The translations under genes and the position numbers were made by a program. Below, in pieces: positions 24,512 through 32,657 of a stretch of DNA of 64,000 nucleotides (within the stretch, counting starts at the first letter, position 1; every line of letters begins with the position of its first letter). This DNA comes from Brevibacterium sp. 'Marine' (GTDB taxonomy: Bacteria; Actinomycetota; Actinomycetes; Actinomycetales; Brevibacteriaceae), in the NCBI RefSeq assembly GCF_012844365.1, contig NZ_CP051626.1, positions 434,001 to 498,000 on the forward strand, in the 5' to 3' direction. Below the pieces are notes generated by a model. It was not told the origin of the DNA. It saw only the letters and a list, made by a program, of their open reading frames with translations, and did no database searches.

Positions 24512-26140
24512 ATGACTCAGCTGCGCAGCCTCCACCAGGCCCCGACACTGCTCGTCCCGGAGAAGGTTCTCCTGCCCGAAGGCGCGCAGACCGGCCATGC
24601 GGTGCTCGTCGACGGAGGTCGGATCATTGCCGTCGGTGCCCTCGCCGAGGTGGCCGCCCAGGCCGAATCGCTGCGGACCGACGCGAACGCCGCCGACCCG
24701 AATCCAGCAGCCGACTCCGCGGCTGGCACCGCTGAAACAGCCACCGAGCCGGTTCGCGTCGACCTGCCTGGACGACTGCTCATGCCCGGCTTCATCGACG
24801 CCCACCACCATCTCACCCAGACCTTCGGCAAGTCCCTCGTCTTCGGCGAACCCTCCGAGATCTTCCAACGCGTCTGGGTGCCCATGGAGTCGAACATGGA
24901 CGCCGAAGCCATCGACGTCGCCACCCGCCTGGCCGCCTGGGAATCCCTGCGCGGCGGCTTCACCACCGTCACCGACGCCGGCACCCGTTCGAGCGTCGAC
25001 GTCTCCGCGATCTCCGACGTCACCACCGACGTCGGCCTGCGCTGCGTGCTCGGCGTCATCTGCAATGATCTCGGCGGGGGAGTGCGCACCTCGACCGTCG
25101 CCGAGGTGGTCGCCGCCGCCGATGCCCACCTGGGCAGGTGGAACGACGCCTCCCTCGTCCACCCGTCCCTGGCCGTGTCCATTCCCGAGGTCGCCTCCGA
25201 CGAGGCGCTCGTGGAGATCACACAGATGGCCCGGAACGCGGGGGTCCCCTTCCAGACTCACCTCAATGAGCACATCGTCGCCGTCGAACGCTCCCTCATC
25301 GCCGGTGGCGAACGCCCGCTCGAACGCCTCGCCCGCCTCGGCGCTCTAGGGCCCGAGCTGCTCGCCGCTCATGCCACTCTCCTGACCCCGCGGGAGATCC
25401 GACTGCTCCGCGAATCCGGCGGCGCAATCGCCTACAACCCGGTCGCCAGCTCCTGGAAGGGCAATGCCGTGGCGCCCGCACTGCTCATGCACGAGCTCGG
25501 GATGCGCATCGGACTCGGCACCGACGGCACCCGTTCGGACGCCTTCCGCCTCCTCGACGCCGCCGAGACCGCTCAGCGACTGACCGGCGGAATGAACGTC
25601 ATCGACTCCTCTGCGGGAGGTGGTTGGACCTGGCTCGAACAGGGTCTGCGCGGCGGCGCCGACGCCGTCGGGCTGTCCGGGCAGATCGGCGAGATCTCAC
25701 CCGGTGCCCGTGCCGACCTCCTCGTCGTCAACATCGACACCCCGGAGTTCGTGCCCTCATGGGATGTGCCGTGGGAACTCGTCCGCCTGGCCAACCGCGA
25801 CCAGATCGACGCGGTCATCGTCGACGGCAAGCTGCGCCTCGAACACGGCTGGCCCGTCGACTGGGACGGCCGCGAATTCCTCGAGCGTGCGAAAGACGTC
25901 TCCCGACGGGTCGTGGAGAACTCGCCGATCACCCGCATCGACCCGAGCGCGGCCGGGCATCGGGCGAGGTGGATGGGAGAACACTCGGCCGCGTCCACGG
26001 ACAGGGCAGCCACAACCACGAACTGGGCGGCCGCCTCGGCGAACCCGGAATCAAGTACAGCCTCGGCGGTCAAAGGGAACGCCGCCTCGGTGCGTGAATC
26101 CGGAATCTGGGGCGCCGCCTCGATGAGGGATGACTTCTGA
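24512..26140 (+). CDS. amidohydrolase, probable guanine/8-oxoguanine-type deaminase
   Basis: A 542-residue amidohydrolase. PGFIDAHHHLTQTFGK carries the first metal ligands, THLNEH and AHATLL follow, and LGTDGTRSDAF carries the catalytic Asp. Overall it resembles 8-oxoguanine deaminases and hydroxytriazine hydrolases (about 450 residues). The last ~60 residues are low-complexity and coded by DNA rich in the CCGCCTCGG motif. GAAGGA precedes the ATG. Shared operators with the NCS2 permease support a purine role; the exact substrate is open. Confidence 0.75.
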   Translation: MTQLRSLHQAPTLLVPEKVLLPEGAQTGHAVLVDGGRIIAVGALAEVAAQAESLRTDANAADPNPAADSAAGTAETATEPVRVDLPGRLLMPGFIDAHHHLTQTFGKSLVFGEPSEIFQRVWVPMESNMDAEAIDVATRLAAWESLRGGFTTVTDAGTRSSVDVSAISDVTTDVGLRCVLGVICNDLGGGVRTSTVAEVVAAADAHLGRWNDASLVHPSLAVSIPEVASDEALVEITQMARNAGVPFQTHLNEHIVAVERSLIAGGERPLERLARLGALGPELLAAHATLLTPREIRLLRESGGAIAYNPVASSWKGNAVAPALLMHELGMRIGLGTDGTRSDAFRLLDAAETAQRLTGGMNVIDSSAGGGWTWLEQGLRGGADAVGLSGQIGEISPGARADLLVVNIDTPEFVPSWDVPWELVRLANRDQIDAVIVDGKLRLEHGWPVDWDGREFLERAKDVSRRVVENSPITRIDPSAAGHRARWMGEHSAASTDRAATTTNWAAASANPESSTASAVKGNAASVRESGIWGAASMRDDF

Positions 26141-26850
26141 TGTCGATGCTCGCCTTTGCGATCATCGCCGCGGTCGTCCTCATCTCCGCATTCGTGCAGG
26201 GGTCGACGGGGATGGGATTCGCGATGATCCTCGCGCCCGTCGTGACGTTCATCGATCCGAGCCTCATCCCGGTGATGCTGCTCGTGCTGATGATCCCGCT
26301 CAACCTCTACATCGCCGCGCGCGAGCGGGAGCATATCGACTGGACCGGCGTGAAATGGATCAGCGTCGGCCGGTTCGCCGGCACGTTCGCGGGTCTGTGG
26401 ATCCTCGTCATCGTCAACCTCCACCAGCTCGCGCTGCTCATCGGCTGGTCGACGCTCATCGCCGCGGTCGTCGCACTGCTGGCGCCGAAATTCACGCCGA
26501 ACAAGCCGGTGCTCGCGACGGTCGGGCTCGTCACCGGAGTCACGGAGACCTCGACGGGCATCGGCGGGCCGCCCTATGCGCTGGCCTATCAGCACAGTCC
26601 CGGGCCGGAGCTGCGGTCGACGGTGGCGGTGTGCTTCCTCGTCGGTGAGATCATCTCCCTCATCGTGCTCGCCTTCAGTGGGCAGGTCTCGGCGGACACG
26701 ATGATTGCGACCGCGTGGATGCTGCCGTTTCTCGTGGTCGGCTCGTTCCTCTCTCGCTATGTCCACCACCGCCTCGACGGGCCGGTGCTGCGCTATATCG
26801 TCCTCGGCTTCGCCATCGTCTCCGGCATCATCGTCATCGTCCAGGCCTGA
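26140..26850 (+). CDS. TSUP-family membrane transporter (TauE/SafE)
   Basis: A 236-residue hydrophobic protein with about eight membrane segments and the family pattern GSTGMGFAMILAP...TGVTETSTGIGGPPYAL. The ATG overlaps the deaminase stop (TGATG), so it is in the same operon. TSUP proteins move sulphonates, sulphite or organic anions; here it may export or import a product of the deaminase step. Confidence 0.85.
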   Translation: MSMLAFAIIAAVVLISAFVQGSTGMGFAMILAPVVTFIDPSLIPVMLLVLMIPLNLYIAAREREHIDWTGVKWISVGRFAGTFAGLWILVIVNLHQLALLIGWSTLIAAVVALLAPKFTPNKPVLATVGLVTGVTETSTGIGGPPYALAYQHSPGPELRSTVAVCFLVGEIISLIVLAFSGQVSADTMIATAWMLPFLVVGSFLSRYVHHRLDGPVLRYIVLGFAIVSGIIVIVQA

Positions 26851-26968
26851 AGGGCGGGGCGCGGCAGACAGAGGTGAGCATCGGATGCTTTCAGGGCTCA
26901 GAATTGTCCGATTGCGACCTGGGTTCCGTGGACCCGCCGCCCGTCGCTGTGTGAAGTAGGGTGATTCC

Positions 26969-28153
26969 ATGTCTGACTTCCCGCGCGCGCACCGCGTCAC
27001 GATCGCCGACGTGGCGCGTGAGGCCGGGGTGTCGCGGACGACGGTCTCGCACGCGCTCAGCGGCCAGGGCAAGGTCAATGCCGACACCCGGGCCAAGGTC
27101 AAAGAAGTCGCCGAGCGGCTGAACTATCGGCCCAGCGCCCGTGCCCGCAGCCTGCGTTCGGGGAAGTCGCAGACACTGGCCCTGCTCTCCTCGATGCCCG
27201 CGGCCGTGTCCGCCGGACCCTCTCAGCTGGGGTTCTTCACCGAACTGGCGATGGGATGTGCGCGGACGGCGCTGCTCGAAGGCTACGTCTTCGTCCTCGC
27301 CCCACCCACCGAGGCGGCCAACCCCGTCGATCTGCTCGACATCGACGGGGCGATCCTCCTGGAGCCGACCGTCGACGACCCCCTCACCGAGGCGCTGCGT
27401 GACCGGGGCATCCCCTACGTCACGATCGACGGGCCGAGTACGGACGTCGCTGCGGACGGAATGTCACGGGCATCAACAACGCACACCGGGGCCGGCAGCA
27501 GGTGGAGCATTGATCTCCACCATCGAGGCACGGCTCAGCTGCTGCTCGATCACCTCCTCGACCAGGGCGCCACACAACCGGCCCTGCTCGTCAGCCGCAG
27601 CCAACGCGGCGCCCAGATCGCAGCCCGCGAGGTCTATGCCGAGACCGCAGCCGCCCGTGGATTCGCCCCTCGCATCGCCGAGGCGGAGGAGACGGCCGGA
27701 GAGGACGGGGCCTTCGCCGCCGCCGAGGAACTGTTGGCCGCGAACCCTGATATCGACGCGATACTCGCTCCCGTCGACACCTTCGCCACCGGAGCGGTGA
27801 GAGCCGCACAGGAGTCTGGCCGCACAGTCGGCGACGACCTGCTCATCGCCACCCGGTATGACGGTCTGCGCGCGCGCACGAGCAATCCGCCGCTGACCGC
27901 CGTCGACCTCGGACTCGAGGCGATCTCGGGTGCGGCAGTCGAGATGCTCGTGACCGTGCTCGACGGCGATCACTCACCGAATGCGACCGCCGCTTTGGAC
28001 GGCGACACGGAATCCGCTGCCCGGGGCGGAGGCGACACGGAACCCGCCGCGGTGGGCGCGTCGGGGGCGGCCGCCTCGGCGGGTTCATCCGGTCCTGTTC
28101 TCGTCGTCAGGGAATCGACAGCCGGCCATTCGCCGGACCGGAGCAGGGACTGA
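26969..28153 (+). CDS. LacI-family regulator of the purine module
   Basis: A 394-residue LacI protein. The HTH TIADVAREAGVSRTTVSHALS is at about 9-30 and a periplasmic-binding-like effector domain follows. The family's C-terminal VVRES strand is present but preceded by about 45 extra Gly/Ala/Glu residues with a repeated GDTE..A. TAGGGT lies 6 nt before the ATG: leaderless. It sits between the deaminase/TSUP operon and the NCS2 permease gene, both carrying the same palindrome, so it probably represses both. Confidence 0.85.
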   Translation: MSDFPRAHRVTIADVAREAGVSRTTVSHALSGQGKVNADTRAKVKEVAERLNYRPSARARSLRSGKSQTLALLSSMPAAVSAGPSQLGFFTELAMGCARTALLEGYVFVLAPPTEAANPVDLLDIDGAILLEPTVDDPLTEALRDRGIPYVTIDGPSTDVAADGMSRASTTHTGAGSRWSIDLHHRGTAQLLLDHLLDQGATQPALLVSRSQRGAQIAAREVYAETAAARGFAPRIAEAEETAGEDGAFAAAEELLAANPDIDAILAPVDTFATGAVRAAQESGRTVGDDLLIATRYDGLRARTSNPPLTAVDLGLEAISGAAVEMLVTVLDGDHSPNATAALDGDTESAARGGGDTEPAAVGASGAAASAGSSGPVLVVRESTAGHSPDRSRD

Positions 28154-28216
28154 ACCAGATACTCGGGCCGGGGACTCGGTTCCCGGTGAACCCCAGTTCC
28201 GATTCTGGGACGATCC

Positions 28217-29689
28217 TCAGATCCGGTAGTCGGCCGGTCGCTGGTCGAGCTTGCTCGGGTCGGCGATCGGTGTCCGGGCCTTCGGGTGACGGTTGCGCTT
28301 GCCGGTGTGGTGGAAGAGCAGGTTGAGCAGCACCGAGACGAACGCGGCCATGGCGACACCACTTCCCAGCAGGGACGATGCCGTCTGTGGCAGCTTCGAG
28401 TACATTCCGGGCAGGAGCACCGGCATGAGGCCCGCGGCCAGGCCGACGGTCGCGGTGATGAGGTTGCCCGTCTGATTGAAATCGATCTTCGCGAGCATCT
28501 GGATGCCGAGGACGGCGATGATGGCGAACACGACCACCGCAGTGCCGCCGACAACAGCCGACGGCACTCCGTTGAGGATGCGGGCGACGGGGCTGAGCCC
28601 GATGAGGATGAGAAGGATGCCGGCGATCGCGGTCACGTAGCGGCTGCGCACACCGGAGGCGCGCACGATGCCGACGTTCTCGCCGCTGGTGACCATCGCC
28701 GGGGTGCCGAAGAGGCCGCCGAGGATCGTCGTGAGTCCGTCGGCGCGGATGAGCCTGGGCACTGCGCGGGCGGGCTCGACCTTCTTCTCGACGATCTCGG
28801 CATTGATGATCGTCTGTCCGGTCGCCTCGGCCATGGACGCCAGGGCCCACAGCAGCATGGGGATCGCGGCGATGAGATCGAACTTCGGCGAGCCGAACGG
28901 GAAGAGGGTCGGCACAGCGAACAGCGGTCCATCGGTCTGGCCGGAGAAGTCGGTGGCACCCATGAGTGCGCCGACGATGGTGCCGCCGACGAGCCCGACC
29001 GCTATGGAGAGCTTGCCGAGCATCCCGCGGAAGAACCGGAAGCACACGACGGTGATGAGGATCGTGATGAGGCCGAGCAGCAGGTTCTGCGGGTCGCCGA
29101 AGTCCGGCGAATCCGGTTCGCCGACCATGAGTTTGCCGGTGACCTGGACGAGGTTGATGCCGATGACGATGACCATGATCCCGATGACCAGCGGCGGGAA
29201 GAACTTGAGCACCTTGACGAACAGCGTCACCGCGAGAATGTAGAAGACACCGGTGAGCAGCACTGCCCCGACCGCGGTCTCGACATCGGTGCCCTGCGCG
29301 ATGGTGATGAACAGAATCGTCGCGGCCCCGCCGGGAAGCATGACGAACGGCAGTCGGACGCCGACCTTCCACACTCCCACCGACTGCAGGATCGACCCGA
29401 GACCGGAGAAGACGAAGACCGCCGACAGCACCGCCGAGGTGGTCTGCGCATCCAGCCCCAGTGCGGTGGCGATGAGGAACACCGACGAGATCGGGGTCGC
29501 CACCATGACGAGCACGTGCTGAATGGCGAAGGGAATGAGGTTGCGGATCGGCCGCAGCTGATCGACGGGGTGGACGGCCTTGCCGGACGTGGTGGTGTCT
29601 GCGGATGGCGTTGTGTCGGTGTCGACGGCGGTGTCGGCGTCGTTGCCGACTGTGCTGCCGGTGTGGTCCGGATCGGGTGTTGCGGGCAT
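28217..29689 (-). CDS. NCS2-family nucleobase (xanthine/urate-type) permease
   Basis: A 490-residue permease. After a 40-residue hydrophilic N-terminus, the segments FAIQHVLVMVATPISSV, QSVGVWKVGVRLPFVMLPGG, and the NAT motif region EATGQTIINAEIVEKK are present; about 14 membrane segments are expected. GAGGAG precedes the ATG. The CAAATCGATTTG site in its promoter links it to the LacI regulator. The permease probably supplies the substrate of the deaminase. Confidence 0.88.
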   Translation of the reverse strand: MPATPDPDHTGSTVGNDADTAVDTDTTPSADTTTSGKAVHPVDQLRPIRNLIPFAIQHVLVMVATPISSVFLIATALGLDAQTTSAVLSAVFVFSGLGSILQSVGVWKVGVRLPFVMLPGGAATILFITIAQGTDVETAVGAVLLTGVFYILAVTLFVKVLKFFPPLVIGIMVIVIGINLVQVTGKLMVGEPDSPDFGDPQNLLLGLITILITVVCFRFFRGMLGKLSIAVGLVGGTIVGALMGATDFSGQTDGPLFAVPTLFPFGSPKFDLIAAIPMLLWALASMAEATGQTIINAEIVEKKVEPARAVPRLIRADGLTTILGGLFGTPAMVTSGENVGIVRASGVRSRYVTAIAGILLILIGLSPVARILNGVPSAVVGGTAVVVFAIIAVLGIQMLAKIDFNQTGNLITATVGLAAGLMPVLLPGMYSKLPQTASSLLGSGVAMAAFVSVLLNLLFHHTGKRNRHPKARTPIADPSKLDQRPADYRI

Positions 29690-29736
29690 GGCACTGCTCC
29701 TCGATACACATCGTGATCGGCCTGAAATACAGAGGC

Positions 29737-29748
29737 CAAATCGATTTG
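29737..29748 (-). promoter_or_regulatory. LacI-type operator before the NCS2 permease gene
   Basis: CAAATCGATTTG is a perfect 12-bp palindrome sharing its core with the operator at 24470-24485. On the minus strand it falls between TTGAAC and a TGTATT hexamer, about 50 bp before the permease ATG, so binding would block transcription. Confidence 0.7.
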
Positions 29749-29809
29749 TTCAATCGTGCATCGAGCGAGAGACGGTGTCAATGAGTGGTTCGGAATTCGG
29801 ACAGATCGC

Positions 29810-29877
29810 CGAAAAACGGGCTGAGCGTCGAGACACGGGTGTGCGCATGCGTTTCTCGACACTCAGCCCGTTTTTCG
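29810..29877. terminator. 24-bp inverted repeat after the DUF4190 gene
   Basis: Arms 29810-29833 and 29854-29877 match with one mismatch around a 20-nt loop. It starts 17 bp beyond the stop of the minus-strand gene at 29895, and the stem contains A and T runs of five. Likely a terminator. Confidence 0.7.
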
Positions 29878-29894
29878 CCGGAGTCGGGGGAGAC

Positions 29895-30407
29895 TCAGGC
29901 GGCGAGGAAGCTGAGGGCGACGAAGGTGCCGAATGAGACGAACGGGGCGATCGCCGCGATTGCGATGGCGATGATGCCGGGAGTTCGGCCCCGCCCGGTG
30001 GCTGCGGCCGTGATGCCGAGGACGATGGCTGTGAGACCTGAGCAGACGCACAGGCCCTGGACGCCGACGAGCACGGTCGCCAGAGTCTGATACCAATCCG
30101 GAGTGTCGGTGAAGTAGTAGCCGGTAGCCGCCTCGGAGGGGCCGACGGTGGCGCCCAGAATCACCGAGGCGGCCAGGCTGAGGACCATGGCGACGATCGA
30201 GAACACCACGGCCACCTTGCCCAGCGTCGGTGACTTCGCCGAGGCGGCGCCATCCATCCGGGCCGCAGCGGAGGCGTGGGCGTCGGCCAGATCATCGGGA
30301 CGAGGGGAGGCATAGACGGGTTGAGAGGGAGGGGCGGGGGATCGGGGCTGCTGTGCCGCGAGCTCATCATCGGTGGGCTGAGGGTACGAGAAGTCAGTCG
30401 AAGTCAT
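29895..30407 (-). CDS. DUF4190-type small membrane protein
   Basis: A 170-residue protein with a Pro/Ser-rich cytoplasmic N-terminus of about 65 residues, then three hydrophobic segments and the typical ...GLTAIVLGITAAATGRGRTPGIIAIAIAAIA pattern of DUF4190. TAGCGT lies 6 nt before the ATG, so the mRNA is probably leaderless. Function unknown. Confidence 0.7.
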   Translation of the reverse strand: MTSTDFSYPQPTDDELAAQQPRSPAPPSQPVYASPRPDDLADAHASAAARMDGAASAKSPTLGKVAVVFSIVAMVLSLAASVILGATVGPSEAATGYYFTDTPDWYQTLATVLVGVQGLCVCSGLTAIVLGITAAATGRGRTPGIIAIAIAAIAPFVSFGTFVALSFLAA

Positions 30408-30474
30408 ACTTCGACGCTACCGACGCGGACCGGCGCCGCCCCATCCTGCTATCCCACGAGCGGGGTCGGGAAAA

Positions 30475-30490
30475 CCTCCCTGGAGGGAGG
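30475..30490 (-). terminator. intrinsic terminator after the methyltransferase gene
   Basis: CCTCCCT and AGGGAGG pair around GG, and TTTT follows on the minus strand. It begins 8 bp beyond the stop at 30498: a standard hairpin plus short U-tract. Confidence 0.7.
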
Positions 30491-30497
30491 AGCCGGG

Positions 30498-31313
30498 TCA
30501 GGGTTTGCGGGCGACGATGAGGAACCTCTTCTGCGTGACTGTGATCGGCTCACTCGACTCGGCCAGGCGTCTGAGGACATCGAGGTTGGACCGCACGGAG
30601 AACCCGGGGACGTCCCACGGGATATAGGCGAGGTACTCGATGACCGCCTCGACGTCGGTGAAGCGCATCGTCCCCTGCCATTTGCGCGCCGCCTCGATCG
30701 ACAGGCCCTGACTCTCGGCATCGCTGAGGCACGGTTCGAGCTGTTGGTGCAGATCGCCCACCCCGCCGCCGAAGAAGTCGCGGAACTCCTGCGCCTCCGT
30801 GCCGTCGACCTGCTGGGTGAGGAACAGCCCGCCCGGGGAGAGCACGCGGGCCACCTCGGCGAGGTCATAGCTTTCGTGGCGGTTCATCACGAGGTCGAAC
30901 TCACCGTCGCCCCACGGCATCTCCGGGTGATGATCACTGTCGTACCGGGTGACCTCGACCCCGTAGTCCTCCAGCATCGAGGCGGCCAGAGGCACGTTGG
31001 GCTCCCACCCTTCGGTCGCGGAGATCGTCGGCGACGGTTCGCCGGGAGGCCGGGCATCCTCGAGGCGATCGATGAGTTCGCCGAGGCGCTCGCCGCCTCC
31101 CGTTCCCATGTCGAGGCAGCTGCTCGACTCGGCCATCGCGTCGAGGCAGATCTGGTCGAAGTCCCAGGGCGGATCATCGGCGACGAGGCGGCCGGACAGT
31201 GGGGAGAAGTCCCACCCCGTCATCGACGCCGTCTCATGGATCCAGGCCCATCGCTCGTGGCGTTCTTGGGGAGTCTCGTCGCGCGTGCGACTGCTGTCGG
31301 CATATTCGGGCAT
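30498..31313 (-). CDS. class I SAM-dependent methyltransferase
   Basis: A 271-residue protein. CLDMGTGGGERL near residue 65 is motif I, EVTRYDSDHHPEMPWGDGEFDLVMNRHESYDLAEVARVLSPGGLFLTQQV covers motifs III-V. The ATG at 31313 is preferred over GTG 31319 because GGAG lies 7 nt before it. Substrate unknown; distantly like small-molecule or RlmA-type methyltransferases. Confidence 0.8.
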   Translation of the reverse strand: MPEYADSSRTRDETPQERHERWAWIHETASMTGWDFSPLSGRLVADDPPWDFDQICLDAMAESSSCLDMGTGGGERLGELIDRLEDARPPGEPSPTISATEGWEPNVPLAASMLEDYGVEVTRYDSDHHPEMPWGDGEFDLVMNRHESYDLAEVARVLSPGGLFLTQQVDGTEAQEFRDFFGGGVGDLHQQLEPCLSDAESQGLSIEAARKWQGTMRFTDVEAVIEYLAYIPWDVPGFSVRSNLDVLRRLAESSEPITVTQKRFLIVARKP

Positions 31314-31584
31314 GTCCACACTCCTCTGCCGGGTGGCTCGGCACCATCACCGAGCAGTTCTGCAACTCTGCCGGACGGCCGAACGCCGCGGTGGCGCCGA
31401 TGCCGTACTTCGACTCTAGGCCAAAACAGGATCGAGGTGCGGGATGTGGCGAAGAATTCTCCGGACTGAGACATGGGTGCCACTGCGGGGTCGATGGAAC
31501 ACGCTGGCGAGGAGGCGGGTGCGTCTGCGCGAGGAGGCGGGCGCCTACAGGAAGAAGCATGTGTCTGCAGGAAGCAGCCGGTGC

Positions 31585-31944
31585 CTAAAGCAGGAAGCAG
31601 ACGATGCACACGGCGAGGCAGACGGTGAGCATGCCCAGGCAATTGAGCCAGAAGTCCCGGCCGATATACCTGGCGCGCAGGTGCGCGGCAGCGGCGCAGA
31701 GGAAGTAGGCGACGAGGCCCACCGCGGCTGCCGCACCGAACCCGGGAATCCAGATCCCTGCCACCAGGCCGGCTGCGGCGAGGAACTTCACTGTCGCGAG
31801 CACCCACCACCACTCGCGTGGGAAGCCGACCCCGTCGAGGCAGGCGGCAATGGCACGCGGCGGACGGAAGGTGAGCAGACCGTCGCCGGCGACGATGACC
31901 GCGAGGACGACGACCGGCCAGACCGGATCGGGCAGCAAGATCAT
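31585..31944 (-). CDS. DoxX-like small membrane protein
   Basis: A 119-residue protein with four hydrophobic segments and the DoxX-like features FLAAAGLVAGIW and GAAAAVGLVAYFLCAAAAHLRA. The ATG at 31944 follows GAGGGG. It starts 10 bp after the TetR stop, so the two are one operon. The 271 bp downstream (31314-31584) hold only three copies of CTGCTTCCTG-like sequence and no gene. Confidence 0.75.
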   Translation of the reverse strand: MILLPDPVWPVVVLAVIVAGDGLLTFRPPRAIAACLDGVGFPREWWWVLATVKFLAAAGLVAGIWIPGFGAAAAVGLVAYFLCAAAAHLRARYIGRDFWLNCLGMLTVCLAVCIVCFLL

Positions 31945-31954
31945 GGTGAACCCC

Positions 31955-32572
31955 TCACAGCGAGCTCCGGACACGAGTGTGGAAGACGATGCTGGCCAGC
32001 ATCGCCTCGACGGCGACGTCGAGACTCATCGTCGTCGCCGCCCACCGGAAGAGGATGCCCAGGTACGAGTCGTAGAGAGCTGCGGCGCTGGCCCGCGCAT
32101 AGTCCTCATTGATCCCGATCGAGACCAGCGACTCGCTCAGGCGGCTCTGCAGGTCCACGGCGAGAGCATTGAATACCTCCGGCTCGCCCCTGACCCGCAT
32201 CATCGCGGCCGCATAGTCGCGGGACAGATCCTCGTGTTCGGCGAAGAACTCGAGGAACGGTAGGAAGAGTTCGAGCAGATGCCGCTGCACCGACGAGCTC
32301 CCGCGCTGCGAGAGACTGCCTCGCCGAGGCGGAGCCGTGTATGTCCCGGCTTGCAGCTGACCGATCCACCGGTCGAAGCAGGCGACGAGGATGGCGTCTT
32401 TGTCCCCGACGGCCATCACCCGGCCGACCGACACCTCGGCGGCCTTGGCGATCGCCCGGATGGTCGTGGCTTTGAAACCATGGTCGAGAAACAGCTTCGC
32501 GGCGGCACCGATGATCCGATCCTCGGTCTGTCGGCGCTTGCCGGACCTCAGTTGAACGTGTTCACTGGCCAT
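31955..32572 (-). CDS. TetR-family regulator
   Basis: A 205-residue protein. The HTH is at about 20-62 (RIIGAAAKLFLDHGFKATTIRAIAKAAEVSVGRV) with a helical ligand domain after it. TAAGGT lies 6 nt before the ATG and no ribosome-binding site is present: leaderless. It probably controls itself and the DoxX gene behind it. Confidence 0.85.
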   Translation of the reverse strand: MASEHVQLRSGKRRQTEDRIIGAAAKLFLDHGFKATTIRAIAKAAEVSVGRVMAVGDKDAILVACFDRWIGQLQAGTYTAPPRRGSLSQRGSSSVQRHLLELFLPFLEFFAEHEDLSRDYAAAMMRVRGEPEVFNALAVDLQSRLSESLVSIGINEDYARASAAALYDSYLGILFRWAATTMSLDVAVEAMLASIVFHTRVRSSL

Positions 32573-32636
32573 GCTCGAACCTTAAGCCCTTCCGTGTTCA
32601 CTTTCCAGACCAAGTGTCGTGTTGCCCTCGGCGGGA

Positions 32637-32656
32637 AAGTTAATGTACCTTAACTT
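32637..32656 (+). promoter_or_regulatory. MntR/DtxR-like operator over the mntH -10 box
   Basis: The left arm AAGTTAA and right arm TTAACTT (32637-32643, 32650-32656) are perfect complements around TGTACC. TTGCCC (32622-32627), an 18-bp spacer and TACCTT (32646-32651) form the promoter, with 6 nt to the ATG. The palindrome covers the -10 box, so a bound repressor would shut off mntH. Confidence 0.65.
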
Positions 32657-32657
32657 C

